Position numbers and translations under genes: made by a program
The notes under the pieces: model-generated
Seen by the model: only the letters and a program-made list of their open reading frames with translations
Databases searched by the model: none
Told to the model about the DNA's origin: nothing
Source: Echiichthys vipera
Lineage: Eukaryota; Chordata; Actinopteri; Perciformes; Trachinidae
NCBI GenBank assembly: GCA_963691815.1
Contig: OY829653.1
Coordinates: forward strand, 4,427,301-4,491,300
Reading direction: 5' to 3'
Length of the DNA stretch: 64,000 bases
In this document: one piece after another, positions 43,733-64,000 of the stretch
Layout: every line of letters starts with the position of its first letter
How positions within the stretch are numbered: the stretch's first letter is position 1

Positions 43733-43969
43733 ATGAAGCAGGTTGAGTTGAGACATTCGTCAATAAAGACAAGATAAGAGGAAGAAGAAGAAGAAGAAGA
43801 AGAAGAAGTCCCGGGACTAACTTTGTTATGCAAAACAGCCCCCGGACCCGGACGCGTCTCACCGCTGCGCCTCCGCCGCCGCACCATGCGAACCGTGTGC
43901 GGGGAAGATAGGTTCGTCCCTGAGCGCGCACGCCCCTTTGAATGCAACGCGGACATGTTTTACCGTTAA
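43733..43969 (+). promoter_or_regulatory. rarb: rarb 5' leader with upstream ORFs
   Basis: The predicted unspliced leader has short ORFs at 43733-43777 (14 codons plus stop), 43828-43911 (27 plus stop) and 43886-43969 (27 plus stop). A further ATG at 43942 opens a frame that overlaps the main start. Mammalian RAR-beta-2 mRNA also has a long leader with several upstream ORFs that limit translation. A GAAGAA run lies at 43780-43808. Confidence 0.6.
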
Positions 43970-44054
43970 AACACCGTTTGCATCAGACTCGAGCCTCCCC
44001 GTCAGCTGTGAAGGATTCTCCGCCGCGCACTTCGCTGACACCGGAACCCGCATC

Positions 44055-60285
<16,231 letters not shown>

Positions 60286-62870
60286 ACTCCTCTGACTTCT
60301 TGCTCGGAAGTGGCTCAAAAAGAACGTTGGCTCCCGCCTCCCCTCGCAGAGAAAACGCTAACAACATATCAACTACAGATGCAGTCCAGAGGGTCACTAG
60401 TGTCTTACCTCAGTTTCACAGGGAAGAAGAGATTCACTCGTTACACTAACGACTGCGCTGACTTCTTCTTCAGAGGGGAGAAAAGAGAACGATGCAGTAA
60501 TGTTTTAATATGTATCATATATTTTCATTTTTAACCCTCCTGGCAGACGCCTCATAACCACACAGGTTTCAGCTGTATTTATATTTGCATGGCATATCAC
60601 ATGGATTGATTTTTACCTCATTAAGTAACTATGCCTTTAGCGTTAGTGTAGCAACGTTAGTGAACATATGGACTTAAGCGTCTGCTGGTTGCACAAAAGA
60701 AAGCTCCGGACTAACCGTAAGAAAACAAAATGCACAAAAGGGAAATGTAAAAGCAAAGAAATATATATGTAAGTGCTTAGCTTCAGATAACTAGTAAACA
60801 AACATAGTGACGACTAAACTTGAACCGTACAAAACGACTCAAATCAGCAAAGTGATTCGTCTGTAGTTTTCTGTAAAATGCGACACATTTGCAGATCATA
60901 GTGAACCACGCACGCTACTTATTTCCGTTCCACTGTGGCATGTTTCTGGAGAGCACTATTTAACGCACTCACTTCACATTCAAGTTAAAAGAGCGGAGGG
61001 TAAATGTAGATAGTGATAGAGAGGGATTTCGGACACTTCACAGTGAATCCAGGAAGTAAGCGCCCCCTAGTAAAGAAATAGTCCCGCACGTGACCCCCAA
61101 GAAACCCCCAAATTGTTGTTTTCACAAATCGAACAAAGAACACATGACGTCTTATTAATTGGTGAGCTTTAGAGACGCTGATAGGTTGGTTAAGACCTGT
61201 TTCCCTGCGTGGAACTGTTGGAACTGGATACAGCGTTGGACGCGGAGCCCCTGCAATGAAAGTTCCTCAGTGGCGCCAAAAAGTTCAACTGCGGCGTGTC
61301 ACAATAACAGGATGATCGGCACTACTCCCACACTGTCAGGGCGCAGAGCAGGTGCACCGGAGACTTCAGGATCTGTTTAATCGGCAAATGTAAAACAAGT
61401 AAGACAAAAGTTAAGAGACGAGTTAAAAAGTAAAGAAAAATCAAACACAAGACAAGATCCATGTATAAAATATATATTTCCGGCTGCAAAAGGGAAACAA
61501 CGACCTAATCGTGCAGCTCTGGTAGACTTTGCAAAAGTCGGTGGAATGAAATTGGATTGAATGGATCAAATTCTGACGACGAGTCATTTTGTGGGAGTTG
61601 AAAAAAATATATCCACTGAATTACAGACGTCTCTTTCGCCATCTTAGTCAGTAGTTATGTAGTAATGCTGCGTTCCAGTTGAACTCAGAAGTCCGAATTT
61701 CCAAGCTCCGACTCTCAGAGCCCTGACCTCAGAATCCACCACGGCGGCGCCCAGCGTCATGTGTAGTTAAAGCTGTAGGAACACACAGTTAACTCACACT
61801 GCCGTCTTATTTGTGTCTCATTTGATAACACTCTGCTGTCCGTCTTTCACCTGTGGCACAAATACAGCCTAATGTATGATTGTCAGCTGGTAATGCTATC
61901 AATGGCTAACCCGGCTACGGTGCAGCGCCTATGTACCTATGTGTGTTACCATGAGTCCCAATTATAGACTGTATGAAATATGGACAAAGCGTCATCGCCC
62001 GTGGGTTTCTGAAGAGCCAAAACATAGCTCAAAATGGCCGCCCCAATCTTGCCATTCCCTGACGCTCTCTAACTCCTGGCTATTCCAAAAATGGGAAAAA
62101 TGCTATCCGCCTGTGATGGCGTCCACCTTTCACTTAAAGCGGCCACGCCCTCAATAATGCCTTTAGTATAAGCCTAATAGTTAATTAAAGGATGAGTTAT
62201 GTAAAAAAACAAGGCTGTAGAGATCAAACCTGTGTTTTGTACCGGGCTGTAAACGTAAATGTTTATTCCTGCTGTAAAGTTGGGCATTTTAAAAGGGGTC
62301 TCTATGGGGATTGACTCGCGTTTGGAGCCAAGATGCCATGAACTTCAATTTTGTCACTTTTGCGTTGGCATCATGTTTCAGCCCCTCGGTGCCTCTGAGA
62401 CGACTCTCAGTAAGAATGCAGATAAACGCCAAACCCAAAGTGTGGTTCACTCATTTAAGAGCTCTTTAGGTGAGATAAACATATTCTAAATGCAAAGTTT
62501 GAATCCCAGAGGGTGTATTTGCAGTTATCGTTAGGCCTGGATGATGTTCAAACTACTCAAGTTTCAGTATTAATACAAAGATCTTTTATATACATATATA
62601 TCTTCTGTATAAACATGTTTTCTACAAACTTCTGTTTTTCCTTTAATAACAAAAATGCATCAGTGTTTGATATCATCTCATCACAGAGAGCTGTACATGA
62701 ATAAAACCCTGTATGCTGTAGAAATAATACTAATCAAAAAAGAGAAAACAGGAGTAGAAAGCAAAAAGCTACACGGTCAGCAGCGACGTAGCATCGTAGG
62801 CCGAGCAAAAAGGAATTATACAACAACAAAAGAGACATTTGCGCCTGAAAATACATTCCACTAAGGAGAC
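60286..62870 (+). terminator. rarb: rarb 3' UTR and downstream region
   Basis: No coding frame with recognisable content follows the stop. AT-rich 3' UTR-like sequence continues. A candidate polyadenylation signal AATAAA is at about 62700-62705. The true 3' end cannot be fixed, and there may be earlier sites. A frame at 61939-62157 has no family features. Confidence 0.4.
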
Positions 62871-63062
62871 AGATCTCATCTTCATCCTCTTATCCGGGGT
62901 CGGGTCGTGGGGGCAGCAGCTTTAGCAGGGGACCCCAAACTTCCCTTTCCCGGGCCACATTAACCAGCTCTAACTGGGGGATCCTGAGGCGTTCCCAGAC
63001 CAGTGTGGAGATCTAATCTCTCCACCTGGTCCTGGGTCTTCCCCGAGGCCTCCTCCCAGCTG
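62871..63062 (-). mobile_element. LINE tail (family R), minus strand
   Basis: AGATCTCATCTTCATCCTCT start, then the family R block up to GGCCTCCTCCCAGCTG. It is 5'-truncated. Confidence 0.8.
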
Positions 63063-63805
63063 AGAAACATGTTGTTTAATTGTGTAAAATCTCGACTGTA
63101 AGTAACAAAGCAATCCGCCCGTGTACTGTACAAACTGGTGCCTACTCTCAACGTGCCAACTTCTTCCACATTCTGTGAATTTTACACATTTTGCCAATTA
63201 AACCTGAACATTTCATCACATATCATATGTTTTTTTGTCGGTCTATTAAAGTCTTGTGATTTCACGTTTCCACTGACGCCGCTGTGGTTTTTGTGTGTCG
63301 TCTTCTGAGGCGACACGGTATCATGTTTTGCTGTGAGGCTGTTTTAAGGTCAGCGTGTCTTCTTTGAACAGCCAGGCTCGTACTGCCCCCTGTGGGTCAC
63401 GGGCAGGAACTGAACTGCAGCACAATCAAAAGGCAAAATGGCATCCACTGAATTTCTGTGTTCAGTGGTGATAAAATGATGGATTCATGGAACAAAAAGC
63501 TCATTTTAATACTGACATATTCATGGATTACTTTGGGCTTTCATGTGTCATAAATATCTTCCTAAAATATTAAAAATATTGACACATGAATGTGTTTGTC
63601 ACTTTATAATGTCAGCTGGTGACAATGGGTTAATTTAACTGTCTATATACTGCTGGGTCGCTTGTGAATTTCCCCTATTCTATTTTCACCTTTAACACAT
63701 AATAATGATTTTTTAAAAGTATATTTTGGATTATTAATATAAATCTGTTCTGCCCTACAAAGCCTAAGTGCAGTAAATACACAAAAATTAAGGTAAAAAC
63801 TTTCA
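63063..63805. other. Unassigned intergenic sequence
   Basis: No gene seen. GCCCTACAAAGCCTAAGTGC at about 63755 matches one end of the MITE at 53139-53390. Confidence 0.4.
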
Positions 63806-64000
63806 TTAGCCTCTTATCCAGGGTCGGGTCGTGGGGGCAGCAGCTTGAGCAGGGGACCCCAAACTTCCCTTTCCCGGGCCACATTAACCAGCTCTAACTG
63901 GGGGATCCTGAGGCGTTCCCAGGCCAGTGTGGAGATCTAATCTCTCCACCTGGTCCTGGGTCTTTCCCGAGGCCTCCTCCCAGCTGGACGTGCCTGGAAC
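63806..64000 (-). mobile_element. LINE tail (family R), cut by the window end
   Basis: Same block as 52300-52500, running off the right edge at GACGTGCCTGGAAC. Confidence 0.8.

Overview
This is eukaryotic, almost certainly teleost fish, nuclear DNA. It has spliced vertebrate genes with short to medium introns, long CA microsatellites, tRNA-derived SINEs, 5'-truncated non-LTR retrotransposon tails and many small DNA transposons. Four loci are supported, all on the plus strand: nr1d2 (Rev-erb beta, CDS 8822-13921), two tandem paralogous genes for secreted double C-type lectin domain proteins (20156-23208 and 26824-33157), and rarb (retinoic acid receptor beta, 44055-60285). In each gene I could join the exons so that every GT..AG junction keeps one reading frame from ATG to stop: 608, 326, 327 and 451 residues.

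Layout. 1-8.2 kb is repeats and sequence with no gene I can see. 8.5-14.9 kb is nr1d2, whose intron 1 carries a GC-rich block with E-boxes and a ROR/Rev-erb element. 15-19 kb is repeat-rich intergenic DNA. 19.3-33.2 kb is the lectin pair; the second gene is swollen by a transposon holding a 59-bp minisatellite and by a separate 48-bp minisatellite. 33.3-43.5 kb holds retroelement tails, a scrap of a third lectin exon, a PIF/Harbinger-type element and a triplicated CA-bearing repeat. From 43.6 kb a RAR-beta-2-type promoter with a DR5 retinoic acid response element starts rarb, which fills the window to about 62.7 kb. The right end is LINE tails.

Biology. nr1d2 and rarb are nuclear-receptor genes that lie close together in vertebrates; in human 3p24 the order is NR1D2-THRB-RARB. 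No thrb exon is visible here, and the interval holds the lectin pair instead. nr1d2 is expected to be a heme-binding clock repressor, since both heme ligands are present and there is no helix 12. rarb is expected to be retinoic-acid-inducible and autoregulated. The lectins look secreted and could be immune or mucosal recognition proteins, but this is inferred from family only.

Limits. Repeat family names come from motifs, target-site duplications and memory of teleost repeats, not from a library search. Transcription start sites, UTR ends and regulatory sites are sequence predictions.
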